Below, one piece after another: positions 1 to 5,575 of a stretch of DNA of 5,592 nucleotides. The stretch covers positions 1 to 5,592 of the forward strand of contig NZ_JACHLI010000070.1 of NCBI RefSeq assembly GCF_014204515.1. The letters are read 5' to 3'. Each line of letters begins with the position of its first letter. Within the stretch, counting starts at the first letter, position 1. The translations under genes and the position numbers were made by a program. The notes below the pieces were generated by a model, which worked only from the letters and a program-made list of their open reading frames with translations, did no database searches and had not been told where the DNA came from. The stretch is from Pseudomonas nitroreducens (GTDB lineage: Bacteria; Pseudomonadota; Gammaproteobacteria; Pseudomonadales; Pseudomonadaceae).

Positions 1-1
1 C

Positions 2-49
2 GAGGACTATGAAGCCCTGCTGCCCTGGATCCTCAACGCGACTGAGTAA
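2..49 (+). CDS. IS66-family transposase TnpC, C-terminal fragment
   Basis: Only the last 15 codons are visible, reading EDYEALLPWILNATE and then TAA. IS66 transposases commonly end with an LLPW motif a few residues before the stop, and that motif is present here. The identification rests on this motif and on the IS66-like terminus 45 bases downstream. On sequence alone the fragment is too short for a firm assignment. The 5' part, including any catalytic residues, lies beyond the left edge, so it cannot be said whether the transposase is intact. Confidence 0.6.
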   Translation, partial: EDYEALLPWILNATE

Positions 50-74
50 CTGCGCCTACTCGCATCGCAAGGAC

Positions 75-94
75 GTCGTCAATCAAGCGCTTAC
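75..94 (+). repeat. Probable IS66 right terminal inverted repeat
   Basis: The outermost bases on this side are AATCAAGCGCTTAC (81-94), giving GTAAGCGCTTGATT when read inward on the minus strand. The GTAAGC start is the hallmark of IS66-family ends. The inner boundary is approximate because the partner repeat is not in the window. Confidence 0.6.
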
Positions 95-191
95 GAAACA
101 GTTCCTGCGGATCACGGCCCGACATGAGCGGCTGGCAAAAAACTATCAGTCGATGCTCAGCCTCGTATCCATCGCAATATGGCTGGCCTGA
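95..191 (+). pseudogene. IS5-family transposase, C-terminal remnant cut by the IS66 element
   Basis: From base 96 the frame reads KQFLRITARHERLAKNYQSM (96-155), followed by a hydrophobic tail ending IAIWLA and TGA at 189-191. This fits the C-terminal signature of IS5-family DDE transposases, roughly (K/R)xFRxIATRYdKxAxNYxsMxxLxxxxIWL. The Arg-Ile-x-Ala-Arg block, the Ala-Lys-Asn-Tyr block and the terminal Ile-Trp-Leu are all conserved here. Upstream of base 95 the same frame continues without a stop into the IS66 end, but those residues look nothing like a transposase, so the gene was probably split by the IS66 insertion. The catalytic DDE residues would be in the missing upstream part. The gene faces the adhesin tail to tail. 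Confidence 0.8.
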
Positions 192-210
192 TTGAGCCCC
201 TAATTTCTAA
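192..210. other. Junction between IS5-like remnant and the adhesin gene
   Basis: Only 19 bases separate the two facing stop codons. IS5-family elements often end shortly after the transposase stop, so the right end probably falls here, possibly at GAGCCCC (194-200). CTAA occurs at 200-203 and again at 207-210; some IS5-family subgroups duplicate short YTAR-type targets. The exact end cannot be fixed without the left end. I see no rho-independent terminator for the fimbrial operon here. Confidence 0.35.
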
Positions 211-1224
211 TTACTCATAAGTCAGTGTGAACGTTGCGGCCGTGGAGACCAACCCAGAGCCCATCGCCGCTGCGCTGCCGGCAGTGCGGTAGTAGCGAGC
301 GGTCAGCGGGATACTCACCGACTGGTTGCCGGTGGAAGTGGTGGTCTGCAGGAAGCGAGTCGCCAGCGGCAGGCGGGTGACGCTGCTCAGGTCGCCCTTG
401 AACAGGGTCACGCCGACGCCGGTTGCCATTCCCGTGCCGCTGGCGTTGGCCAGCACGTTGCCGTCGCCAGTGGTCTGCGCGCCGTCGATCTGGTAGCTGA
501 CCTTCACCCCGCTGTCGCACAGCAGGTTGATCTTGAACGCCTTGGCCTTGTCGTTGGCGCGCGGGATGGACGACTCCTCGAAGTCGGTCTTGGCGATGGT
601 CGGCAGGTGCACGTCGATGTTGCGGCTGTCGGCGCTCACCTCGCAGCCCAGGCCGGTGATCTGCGAGGCGCCGGTGATCGTCAGAGTGGAGATACCCAGG
701 TCGGCGTAGTAGATGTAAGACATACCGGCCACGCTGACCGTGCCGGCGCTGGCATCGATGTCGGCAGTCTTGATCAGCCGCACCCGCCAGTTGGTGTTCA
801 GCGGGTACCTGGCGGCCTGCACGGACCAGGCCAGGCTGGGCAGCGGCGTGATCTTGGTCGGGTCGGGGTTGCAGCTGGCAGTGGCGTTGTTGCACCAGAA
901 CACCGAGATGCCGATGCCCGGCACGTTGGTCTGGAACACCGAAGGGAAACCATTGCTGGTGAAACCGGGCACCTCCGCGCCGATGCCGCCAGCGTGGCCA
1001 CCCCTGACGTTGCCGGTAGAGTTGCAGGTGATGTTGGTGGAGGCGTAGCCCCTCCAGCCACTGTCCCAGAGGACCGTGTCGTTACTGGCATTGCGCGGCA
1101 CGCTCAGGGTGGTCGGCAGCGCCAGGTTAGCCATAACGCTGGCGTTGCCGGACTGGAAGGTGCACACCGCCGCCAGCGCCGTGGGCGCGCAGAGCAGGGT
1201 TAGGAGCAGGATCAGGATTCGCAT
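211..1224 (-). CDS. Two-domain fimbrial tip adhesin (FimH-like architecture)
   Basis: This 337-residue secreted protein would cap the fimbria and bind a surface or host receptor. A signal peptide (residues 1-18, ending TALA) precedes a mature start AVCTFQSG, so a cysteine lies very near the N-terminus. Residues about 19-185 form a domain with two likely disulfides, C21-C67 and C111-C118, containing a glycine-rich RGGHAGGIG stretch (75-82). Residues about 188-337 are a pilin domain: GLGCEVS with C194 pairing with C236, the IDVHLP strand, and the C-terminal strand ATFTLTYE with penultimate Tyr, used for chaperone and usher recognition. A signal peptide, receptor domain and pilin domain over about 300-340 residues is the layout of tip adhesins. 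I do not recognise the receptor domain, so its ligand is unknown. The start has AAAGAGGA five to six bases upstream. The gene is 15 bases after the usher and last in the operon. A minor pilin is the alternative. Confidence 0.82.
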   Translation of the reverse strand: MRILILLLTLLCAPTALAAVCTFQSGNASVMANLALPTTLSVPRNASNDTVLWDSGWRGYASTNITCNSTGNVRGGHAGGIGAEVPGFTSNGFPSVFQTNVPGIGISVFWCNNATASCNPDPTKITPLPSLAWSVQAARYPLNTNWRVRLIKTADIDASAGTVSVAGMSYIYYADLGISTLTITGASQITGLGCEVSADSRNIDVHLPTIAKTDFEESSIPRANDKAKAFKINLLCDSGVKVSYQIDGAQTTGDGNVLANASGTGMATGVGVTLFKGDLSSVTRLPLATRFLQTTTSTGNQSVSIPLTARYYRTAGSAAAMGSGLVSTAATFTLTYE

Positions 1225-1239
1225 GGGGTCCTCTTTCGG

Positions 1240-3840
1240 TCAGCGGGCGGCGATCTGCGTCGGCCCGGTGCTGCGCGAGCACAGCGCCTCGGCCCTGGTG
1301 AAGGCGGACGCGCTCTTCTCGGCCGCCGGCGGCAGCTGGTAGCGCACGTGACACTGGCGATCCTCGCCCTCACCCCAGCGCACGGTCAGCTCGCCCGCGC
1401 GCTCGGCGGCGCGGATGAACACGCGGCTGCCCTGCCCCACCAGCGTCAGGCTGTTGCCCTGGGCGTCGAGCACTTCGGCGCCGACCGGCAGCGCCTCGCC
1501 GCGATCGTCACGCAGGGTCAGCAGCACCGGCTCGCCGGTCAGCGTGGGGTACTTGAGCATCACCACGGCGCCGAAGCGCGGGGCGACGTTCTGCGAGGTG
1601 AGCTGCAGTTCGACGTCGTCGGCGGTGCCCTTGGGGTCCAGCGCCACTTCGTTCTGCCGGTACGGCATCAGGCTCGACACCACGCCGTAGCCACTGCCAT
1701 CCACCTTCGCGCCGCTGCTGTTGAGCAGCCGCGCGCCTTCGGCGCCCTTGGCTTCGACGATGGCGCGGGTTTCGCCCTGGGCCTGGCTGAAGGTGATGCC
1801 GCCCGGATGCGCGACGATGCTGCCCGACAAACCCAGGCCGACCTGGCGGAAACCATCGCCTTCGCTATAGCTGGTGGAGATGTTGGTGGCCGCCGCGCGG
1901 TACTGCGCATTGGCGCCACCGGCGGTGCTGGTGTCGCCGTCGCCCCGCGAGCGCGAACCATAGACGCCATAACTGAATTCGTTGAACTCGCCCAGGGAGC
2001 CGGAGACGCCCAGCTGGCTGTTCGCATCACCCTTGTCCGACCAGTTGGTGGAGCTGCTCAGGTACGGCGCGTGGCTGGAGCGTCCCAGCGGCAGCGACAG
2101 GCTGAGCAGGTACTGGGTATCGGTTTCGCCCCGCTCCAGGCGCGTGCGGCTGGCCGACAGGTTCAGACTGCCCCAGCGGTAGCTGTTGGAGTAGCCGGCC
2201 TGGTAGCTGGTGTCGCTGGACTTGCCGTTCTGCCAGTAGTTCTGCGACGAGCCGCTGAGGAACAGGCTGCCGTAGCCGTCGGCCAGCGGCTGGTTGACGT
2301 TGACCTGCACGCGGTTGCGCTGGCGGTACGGTGCGTTGGCGCTGGAATCCTGGGCCTGAGCGTAGTCGCCGAAGCTCAGGTAGCCCTCGCTGGAAAAACG
2401 GTACGCCGCCACCACGAAGTTGGTGCGGGTGCTTTCCAGCAGCTTGCTGTAGCTCAGCCGGTAGCTCTGCCCGCTGGAGGAACTGCCCAGGCCATCGCGC
2501 GCTTCCAGGCCCGAGGCGCTGGAGTGGGTGGCGTCGAAGGCAAAGGCGCCCACCGGCGTGCTGAGCGCCAGGCCGCCCTGCACCGCCAGGTACTGGTCGG
2601 CGATGATGCCGCCGGTGTAGCCGGTCCAGCTGTTGGATATGCCGCGCTGGTAGGTGCCCTGGACGAAGTTCGGCTCCTCGGCAAGACGGTCGTCGCGGTA
2701 CTGGCCGGCGGTGACGCTGTAGCGCGAAGTGCCAGGGCGCAGCAGTTGCGCCACCGAGGCGAAGGGCACGGTGAAGCTGCGCGCGCGGCCGTCGGCCTCG
2801 GTGACCGTTACCTCCAGATCGCCCGAGTAACCGGTGCTGTACAGGTCGTCGATGACGAAGGGGCCCGGCGCCACGGTTGTTTCGTAGAGCACGTTGCCGC
2901 CCTGGCGCACGGTGACCCGCGCGTTGCCTTCGGCGGTGCCCCGGATGGCCGGGGCGAAGCCGCGCTGGGAGTCGGGCAGCATGCGGTCGTCGGAGGCCAG
3001 TTGGACACCGGTGTAGGGCACGCTGTCGAACAGCTCCGAAGGCGTGAAGTACTCGCCCAGGGTCAGCTGCGACTTCAGCCCGGTGAGATCGCGCTGGGCA
3101 TAGCTGCTCACCGCGTCGTAGTGGCTGGCGCTCGGGCCGTTGCCGCTGCTGCGGCTGTAGCTGCCGTTGTGGCGCAGGCGCCAGTCGCCCAGGTTGGCCC
3201 CGGCATTGAGCCCGGTGTAGTACTGGGTGTTGTCCTGACCGCCACCCTGATTGCGGTAGGCATTGGCGTTGTAATCGACGAAGGCCGCGGTCACGCCGCG
3301 ATCCCAGTCCTGCGGGTCGACGTAGCCGCGCGCCACGCGGCTCAGGTAAGCCTGGGGAATGCTCAGGTCCAGGCGCAGGCCGGCCAGGTCTAGGTCGGCG
3401 CGGGCATTGGGAATGCGTTGCGCGAGGTCGACGCAATCCTCGTCGGACTCGCTGCCCGCCGGCGCAGCCGGCAGCTGCAGGCTGTCCACACCCAGGCTGG
3501 CGAGTTGCTTGCGAGCGAAGCAGTAGCTCGGCGGCTGGCCATCGCGCACCCGCACTTCCTGGCGACCGATCCAGTTCTGGTTGACGTAGACATCCAGCCG
3601 GTAGCTGCCCGGCGCCACCGGGTTGCCGCGCTCGAAGCGGCTGACATCCACCTGCAGGCCCGCCGGACCTTGCAGGAACGCCGGGTTGAAGGAGGCTTGC
3701 AGGTCACTGTCGGCGGCCTTGGCGGCGGCAGCCAGGCCGGTACCTATGAAGCAGGTACCTACGGCCACCGCCAGCAACAGACGCTGGAAATGCGGCGGCC
3801 CGCCGGCGGAAATCCGCGGCGTTCGGGTCGTCGGGGGCAT
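1240..3840 (-). CDS. Fimbrial outer-membrane usher (FimD/PapC family)
   Basis: An 866-residue outer-membrane usher, within the family's usual 800-900, that receives chaperone-subunit complexes and polymerises and secretes the pilus. A long signal peptide (about 1-43, hydrophobic core LLLAVAVGTCFIGTGLAA) precedes the mature start DSDLQASFNPAFLQ, matching the FimD/PapC N-terminal chaperone-binding domain (about 44-165; C107 and C136 probably paired). The barrel begins after about 175. The plug domain lies near 280-355 and carries the family signature APGPFVIDDLYSTGYSGDL (324-342). The C-terminal domain (about 757-866) has the typical GEALPVGAEV turn and a cysteine pair, C830-C854. No frameshift or stop interrupts it. 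The ATG at 3840 is preceded by AGGGATAGCCC, an acceptable Shine-Dalgarno site, and lies 59 bases after the chaperone stop. The 20-residue N-region before the hydrophobic core is long, but no better start is visible. Confidence 0.97.
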   Translation of the reverse strand: MPPTTRTPRISAGGPPHFQRLLLAVAVGTCFIGTGLAAAAKAADSDLQASFNPAFLQGPAGLQVDVSRFERGNPVAPGSYRLDVYVNQNWIGRQEVRVRDGQPPSYCFARKQLASLGVDSLQLPAAPAGSESDEDCVDLAQRIPNARADLDLAGLRLDLSIPQAYLSRVARGYVDPQDWDRGVTAAFVDYNANAYRNQGGGQDNTQYYTGLNAGANLGDWRLRHNGSYSRSSGNGPSASHYDAVSSYAQRDLTGLKSQLTLGEYFTPSELFDSVPYTGVQLASDDRMLPDSQRGFAPAIRGTAEGNARVTVRQGGNVLYETTVAPGPFVIDDLYSTGYSGDLEVTVTEADGRARSFTVPFASVAQLLRPGTSRYSVTAGQYRDDRLAEEPNFVQGTYQRGISNSWTGYTGGIIADQYLAVQGGLALSTPVGAFAFDATHSSASGLEARDGLGSSSSGQSYRLSYSKLLESTRTNFVVAAYRFSSEGYLSFGDYAQAQDSSANAPYRQRNRVQVNVNQPLADGYGSLFLSGSSQNYWQNGKSSDTSYQAGYSNSYRWGSLNLSASRTRLERGETDTQYLLSLSLPLGRSSHAPYLSSSTNWSDKGDANSQLGVSGSLGEFNEFSYGVYGSRSRGDGDTSTAGGANAQYRAAATNISTSYSEGDGFRQVGLGLSGSIVAHPGGITFSQAQGETRAIVEAKGAEGARLLNSSGAKVDGSGYGVVSSLMPYRQNEVALDPKGTADDVELQLTSQNVAPRFGAVVMLKYPTLTGEPVLLTLRDDRGEALPVGAEVLDAQGNSLTLVGQGSRVFIRAAERAGELTVRWGEGEDRQCHVRYQLPPAAEKSASAFTRAEALCSRSTGPTQIAAR

Positions 3841-3851
3841 GGGCTATCCCT
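3841..3851 (-). promoter_or_regulatory. Ribosome binding site of the usher
   Basis: On the minus strand AGGG (3851-3848) lies seven bases before the ATG at 3840. It supports this start for the usher, whose N-terminal region is unusually long before the signal-peptide core. The site is weaker than those of the pilin and adhesin genes. Confidence 0.55.
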
Positions 3852-3869
3852 ATGGCGTGGATCGGGGAA

Positions 3870-3890
3870 GGCACGTCATGCAGACGTGCC
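3870..3890 (-). promoter_or_regulatory. Intercistronic hairpin between chaperone and usher genes
   Basis: The minus strand reads GGCACGTC, loop TGCAT, GACGTGCC: a perfect 8-bp stem with a 5-base loop, in the middle of the 59-base gap. Flanking GAA and TTC could add three pairs across a 2-base bulge. It begins about ten bases past the chaperone stop and ends about 19 bases before the usher's Shine-Dalgarno site. There is no U-run after it, so it is unlikely to be a simple intrinsic terminator. A role in mRNA processing, stability or partial attenuation is more likely. Confidence 0.6.
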
Positions 3891-3899
3891 ACTTCGGGG

Positions 3900-4637
3900 T
3901 CAGCGTAGCGCGGCTTCCAGCTCGGCCGAGGCGCCGAAATCACTCATCCAGCGATAGCGCAGCTTGCCGCCGCTGCCGCCGTCGAAGCCCGGCAGGGGGA
4001 AGTCGTGGTGGCTCTGCGGCGCGATCATGCCGCCGCCGGTGTCATGGCTGCGCCCGCCCTGCTGCAGCGCCAGCGCGCTGAAGGACAGGTGGTAGGGGCT
4101 GGCGTTCTCGCCGCGCAGCACATAGCCCGCGCCCTGCTTCTGAACGCTCCAGCGCACCTGCTCGATGGCGCTGGGCAGGTCGCCCAACAGCCTGGCGGGG
4201 CGGTAGAACAACTTCAGGCGCGAACGCACGGCGATCTGCATCAGGTTGCCGCTGGCGTCCTGGGGCACCGGGGGGATTTCCAGGGCGTTGAACCAGAACA
4301 GGCTCTCGCGATCCTGCGGCAGGTTCTCGCCGGTGAAGGCCAGGCGAACGCTCTGCCCCTTCTGCGGATCGAGGCGGAAGATCGGCGGCGTGAGCAGGAA
4401 CGGCGCGTCGGCATCCTGCGGCCTGCCCTGGGCATTGCCGCGGTCGACCCAGACCTGCATCAGCACGGGCGCTGTGCCCTTGTTGGTGAGTTTCACGGTG
4501 ACTTCGCGTTCCTTCGCGGGGTAGACGATTCGCGTCCCGTCGATCATGACGCCCGCCTGGGCACCAGTCAGGGCGAACGTGCACAAAAGCACGCCAACGA
4601 ACACGGAGAACAGCCAGTGAGTGGGAACGGTCGGCAT
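3900..4637 (-). CDS. Periplasmic fimbrial chaperone (PapD/FimC family, short-loop FGS type)
   Basis: This 245-residue chaperone folds and caps pilin subunits in the periplasm by donating its G1 strand, then delivers them to the usher. The signal peptide is residues 1-28, ending GAQA. In the mature protein Arg8 (residue 36, in GTRIVYP) and the Lys of LKLFYRP (residue 142, mature 114) correspond to the PapD anchor residues Arg8 and Lys112 that bind the subunit C-terminus. Family motifs include RIVYPAKEREVTVKLTN, PFLLTPPIFRLDP (79-91) and SLFWFNALEIPP (112-123). The F1-G1 loop is short and the mature chain has no cysteines, as in FGS rather than FGL chaperones. An in-frame ATG at 4688 would add 17 residues, but the 4637 start has AGAGG eight bases upstream and a conventional signal peptide. 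It lies 47 bases after the pilin stop and 59 before the usher. Confidence 0.96.
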   Translation of the reverse strand: MPTVPTHWLFSVFVGVLLCTFALTGAQAGVMIDGTRIVYPAKEREVTVKLTNKGTAPVLMQVWVDRGNAQGRPQDADAPFLLTPPIFRLDPQKGQSVRLAFTGENLPQDRESLFWFNALEIPPVPQDASGNLMQIAVRSRLKLFYRPARLLGDLPSAIEQVRWSVQKQGAGYVLRGENASPYHLSFSALALQQGGRSHDTGGGMIAPQSHHDFPLPGFDGGSGGKLRYRWMSDFGASAELEAALR

Positions 4638-4650
4638 CGGAAATACCTCT
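4638..4650 (-). promoter_or_regulatory. Ribosome binding site deciding the chaperone start
   Basis: AGAGG (4650-4646 on the minus strand) stands eight bases before the ATG at 4637. The upstream in-frame ATG at 4688 has no comparable purine block. The 3' base of the intercistronic hairpin is only three bases upstream of this site, so the hairpin could influence ribosome access. Confidence 0.65.
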
Positions 4651-4653
4651 TGC

Positions 4654-4677
4654 GGCCCGAGGCTTGTGCCCCGGGCC
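4654..4677 (-). promoter_or_regulatory. Strong intercistronic hairpin after the pilin gene
   Basis: The minus-strand RNA has arms GGCCCGGGGC and GCCUCGGGCC around an ACAA tetraloop, giving ten consecutive pairs, nine Watson-Crick and one G-U. On the plus strand the G-U position becomes an A-C mismatch, so the structure is better in the operon's sense direction. It begins seven bases after the pilin stop and ends three bases before the chaperone's Shine-Dalgarno site. No U-run follows. In other chaperone-usher operons such as pap, a stem-loop after the major pilin gene keeps pilin mRNA more abundant than the downstream assembly genes. By position and strength this hairpin may do the same. Confidence 0.72.
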
Positions 4678-4684
4678 TGATGGA

Positions 4685-5230
4685 TCATTCGTAGGTCAGC
4701 TGGTAGTTCGCCATGGCGGCGACGTCACCGGCGCCTGCGCTGCCGGCCTGCGAGTAGTACTGGGCGTAGTACTGCAGGGTGACCGGGGTCGAGCCGCTGA
4801 CAGTGACCGCGCGGGCCAACTGCGAGGTGGCATCGTCGGTGTTGATGTTGATCGCCGTCTGGTTCTGGTCGAGCAACTGCACCTGCACGTCGCTCGCGCC
4901 GCTGGCGGCGGAGTTTTTCAGGTTGCCGTAGGCATCGACGTGACTGTCCGGAACGAAGGCCGCGGAGACCTTCACGCCGTCGGAGCAGCCGGTCACCTGC
5001 ATGGCGAAACCGGTACGGCCGGTGCTGCTCTGTGCGGCAACCAGCAGGTCCTTGTCGACGGCTGGCAACTTCACGTCGATGTTGGTGGCGCTGGAGTCGA
5101 GCACGCAGCTGGTCTCAGTGACCTTGCCGGTGATGTTGATCACCCCGGTCTGCGGGGCGGCGGCAAAGGCCTGGACACAAAGGCCGGCACTTGTCAGGCC
5201 GATCAGCCCAGCGCGCAGTGTGGATTTCAT
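4685..5230 (-). CDS. Major fimbrial subunit (type-1-like pilin)
   Basis: A 181-residue pilin, typical in length, that would polymerise by donor-strand exchange into the fimbrial shaft. The signal peptide runs to about residue 23-24 (VQAFAA). The mature N-terminus APQTGVINITGKVTETSC supplies the donor strand and the first cysteine, C42, which should pair with C82 (VTGCSDGVKV). The pilin pattern IDVKLPAV (51-58) and the C-terminal strand MANYQLTYE, with Tyr next to last, are both present. It is first in the operon, as usual for the most abundant subunit. GGGAGAG (5243-5237) lies six bases before the ATG. Its stop codon TGA overlaps an in-frame ATG (ATGA at 4688-4685) of the chaperone frame, but translation there is unlikely because it lacks a Shine-Dalgarno site. 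Overall similarity is to the FimA/CupA1-like family; I cannot name the exact subgroup. Confidence 0.93.
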   Translation of the reverse strand: MKSTLRAGLIGLTSAGLCVQAFAAAPQTGVINITGKVTETSCVLDSSATNIDVKLPAVDKDLLVAAQSSTGRTGFAMQVTGCSDGVKVSAAFVPDSHVDAYGNLKNSAASGASDVQVQLLDQNQTAININTDDATSQLARAVTVSGSTPVTLQYYAQYYSQAGSAGAGDVAAMANYQLTYE

Positions 5231-5236
5231 GAAATG

Positions 5237-5243
5237 CTCTCCC
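5237..5243 (-). promoter_or_regulatory. Ribosome binding site of the major pilin
   Basis: The minus strand reads GGGAGAG, followed by six bases and the ATG at 5230. This is the most G-rich purine block before any gene of the operon, consistent with high expression of the shaft subunit. Confidence 0.7.
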
Positions 5244-5259
5244 GATTACGAAAATATCG

Positions 5260-5294
5260 ATTGGGTGCGACCGTCTGTTCGGCCACTGCCCAAT
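5260..5294 (-). promoter_or_regulatory. Predicted leader hairpin upstream of the pilin
   Basis: On the minus strand ATTGGG (5294-5289) pairs with CCCAAT (5265-5260). Inside, after a small asymmetric internal loop, GGCCG (5284-5280) pairs with CGGTC (5273-5269) around the loop AACAGA. One inner pair is G-U on this strand but A-C on the other, so the fold is better in the operon's sense direction. It would lie 17 bases upstream of the Shine-Dalgarno site if transcription begins further out. The pairing is modest and could be chance. Confidence 0.35.
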
Positions 5295-5404
5295 TGCTCG
5301 AGCCTTGGAGCCGGAATGGCACCAGGTGGCTGCTCGAACGCGATGCATCTTGCGTAATGACCGATCAAGAAGAAATCAGACGAATCTCAATCGGCATCTG
5401 ATAA

Positions 5405-5415
5405 GATTCTGAATC
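5405..5415. repeat. Short inverted repeat GATTCTGAATC
   Basis: GATTC and GAATC flank one central base in the AT-rich upstream region. The size and symmetry suit a dimeric DNA-binding regulator, but no matching regulator is present and an 11-base repeat may occur by chance. Confidence 0.3.
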
Positions 5416-5533
5416 CAAAAAATGCAAACAAGGAGTCAGCCTCTGGCGGGCTCAACTGGTCAGTGCAACAGTTCTCGATTCAGCTACTGATGAAGAGAGT
5501 GGTTTGGCCCCCTGTATCTGAGGGCAGGGCCTC

Positions 5534-5575
5534 ACGCTTAAACTAGGAGATAGTCTTGTGACTGGTTTTAAGCGT
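5534..5575. repeat. Inverted repeat ACGCTTAAA / TTTAAGCGT
   Basis: Two perfect 9-base arms (5534-5542 and 5567-5575) are separated by 24 bases and enclose the AGGAG site and GTG codon of the right-edge reading frame. In RNA the arms could enclose the ribosome site in a large loop; in DNA they could bind a dimer. A further weak pair, GGCCC (5506-5510) with GGGCC (5527-5531), lies just upstream. Confidence 0.45.

Larger units (their letters stand above)
1..94 (+). mobile_element. Right end of an IS66-family insertion sequence (partial)
   Basis: The segment holds the last codons of a TnpC-like transposase (stop at 47-49), a short non-coding tail, and a terminus ending GCGCTTAC at 87-94. Read outward on the minus strand this begins GTAAGCGC, and IS66-family terminal repeats characteristically start GTAAGC. 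A gap of about 45 bases between the tnpC stop and the IS end also suits the family. The sequence changes directly at 94/95 to the reading frame of another transposase, as expected for a real insertion boundary. IS66 elements normally make 8-bp target duplications, so GAAACAGT (95-102) is the predicted right copy. The left end is outside the window and cannot be checked. Confidence 0.68.
5231..5499 (-). promoter_or_regulatory. Upstream region and leader of the fimbrial operon
   Basis: This gene-free stretch must contain the operon promoter if transcription starts in the window. Bases 5341-5430 contain 35 G/C of 90 (39%), far below the coding regions. On the minus strand the block holds a T-tract (TTGCATTTTTTGG), the perfect inverted repeat GATTC-A-GAATC (5415-5405) and the palindrome GATGCATC (5349-5342). 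GCTCGA occurs on the plus strand at 5296-5301 and again at 5332-5337. No -35/-10 pair is good enough to call; TTGTTT with AATCTT at 17-base spacing is weak. No sigma-54 -24/-12 element with correct spacing was found. No regulator gene lies within the window. Confidence 0.5.

Noticed and set aside
137..142. Six A bases, a U-run on the minus strand that might end the fimbrial transcript.
   Set aside because: No stable GC-rich stem lies directly before it on the minus strand, and it is inside the transposase remnant.
9..191. A single 60-residue protein starting at ATG 9.
   Set aside because: The frame crosses the IS66 terminus at 94/95. Only the part after 95 resembles a known family, so it is a chance fusion of the IS66 tail with a transposase remnant.
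1225..1239. A third intercistronic hairpin between usher and adhesin.
   Set aside because: The gap is only 15 bases and holds the adhesin's ribosome site; no stem can be formed within it.
1348..3393. A 681-codon open frame on the plus strand opposite the usher gene.
   Set aside because: It is antisense to a clear usher, its translation is Ala/Gly/Val/Arg-rich low-complexity sequence with no family motif, and long antisense open frames are expected in such GC-rich DNA.
2027..3436. A 469-codon open frame on the minus strand in another frame of the usher.
   Set aside because: Its product is a Pro/Arg/Gln-rich shadow without recognisable domains, while the overlapping frame has every usher domain intact.
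5317..5333. A sigma-54-like TGGCAC followed by TGC on the plus strand.
   Set aside because: The spacing between GG and GC is not the required ten bases and it points away from the operon.
4664..5401. A 245-codon plus-strand frame across the pilin gene and its upstream region.
   Set aside because: It is antisense to a well-supported pilin and has no recognisable motif.
5357..5401. A 14-codon plus-strand frame (MTDQEEIRRISIGI) in the operon's upstream region.
   Set aside because: It is very short and has no Shine-Dalgarno sequence; it also overlaps the likely regulatory block.
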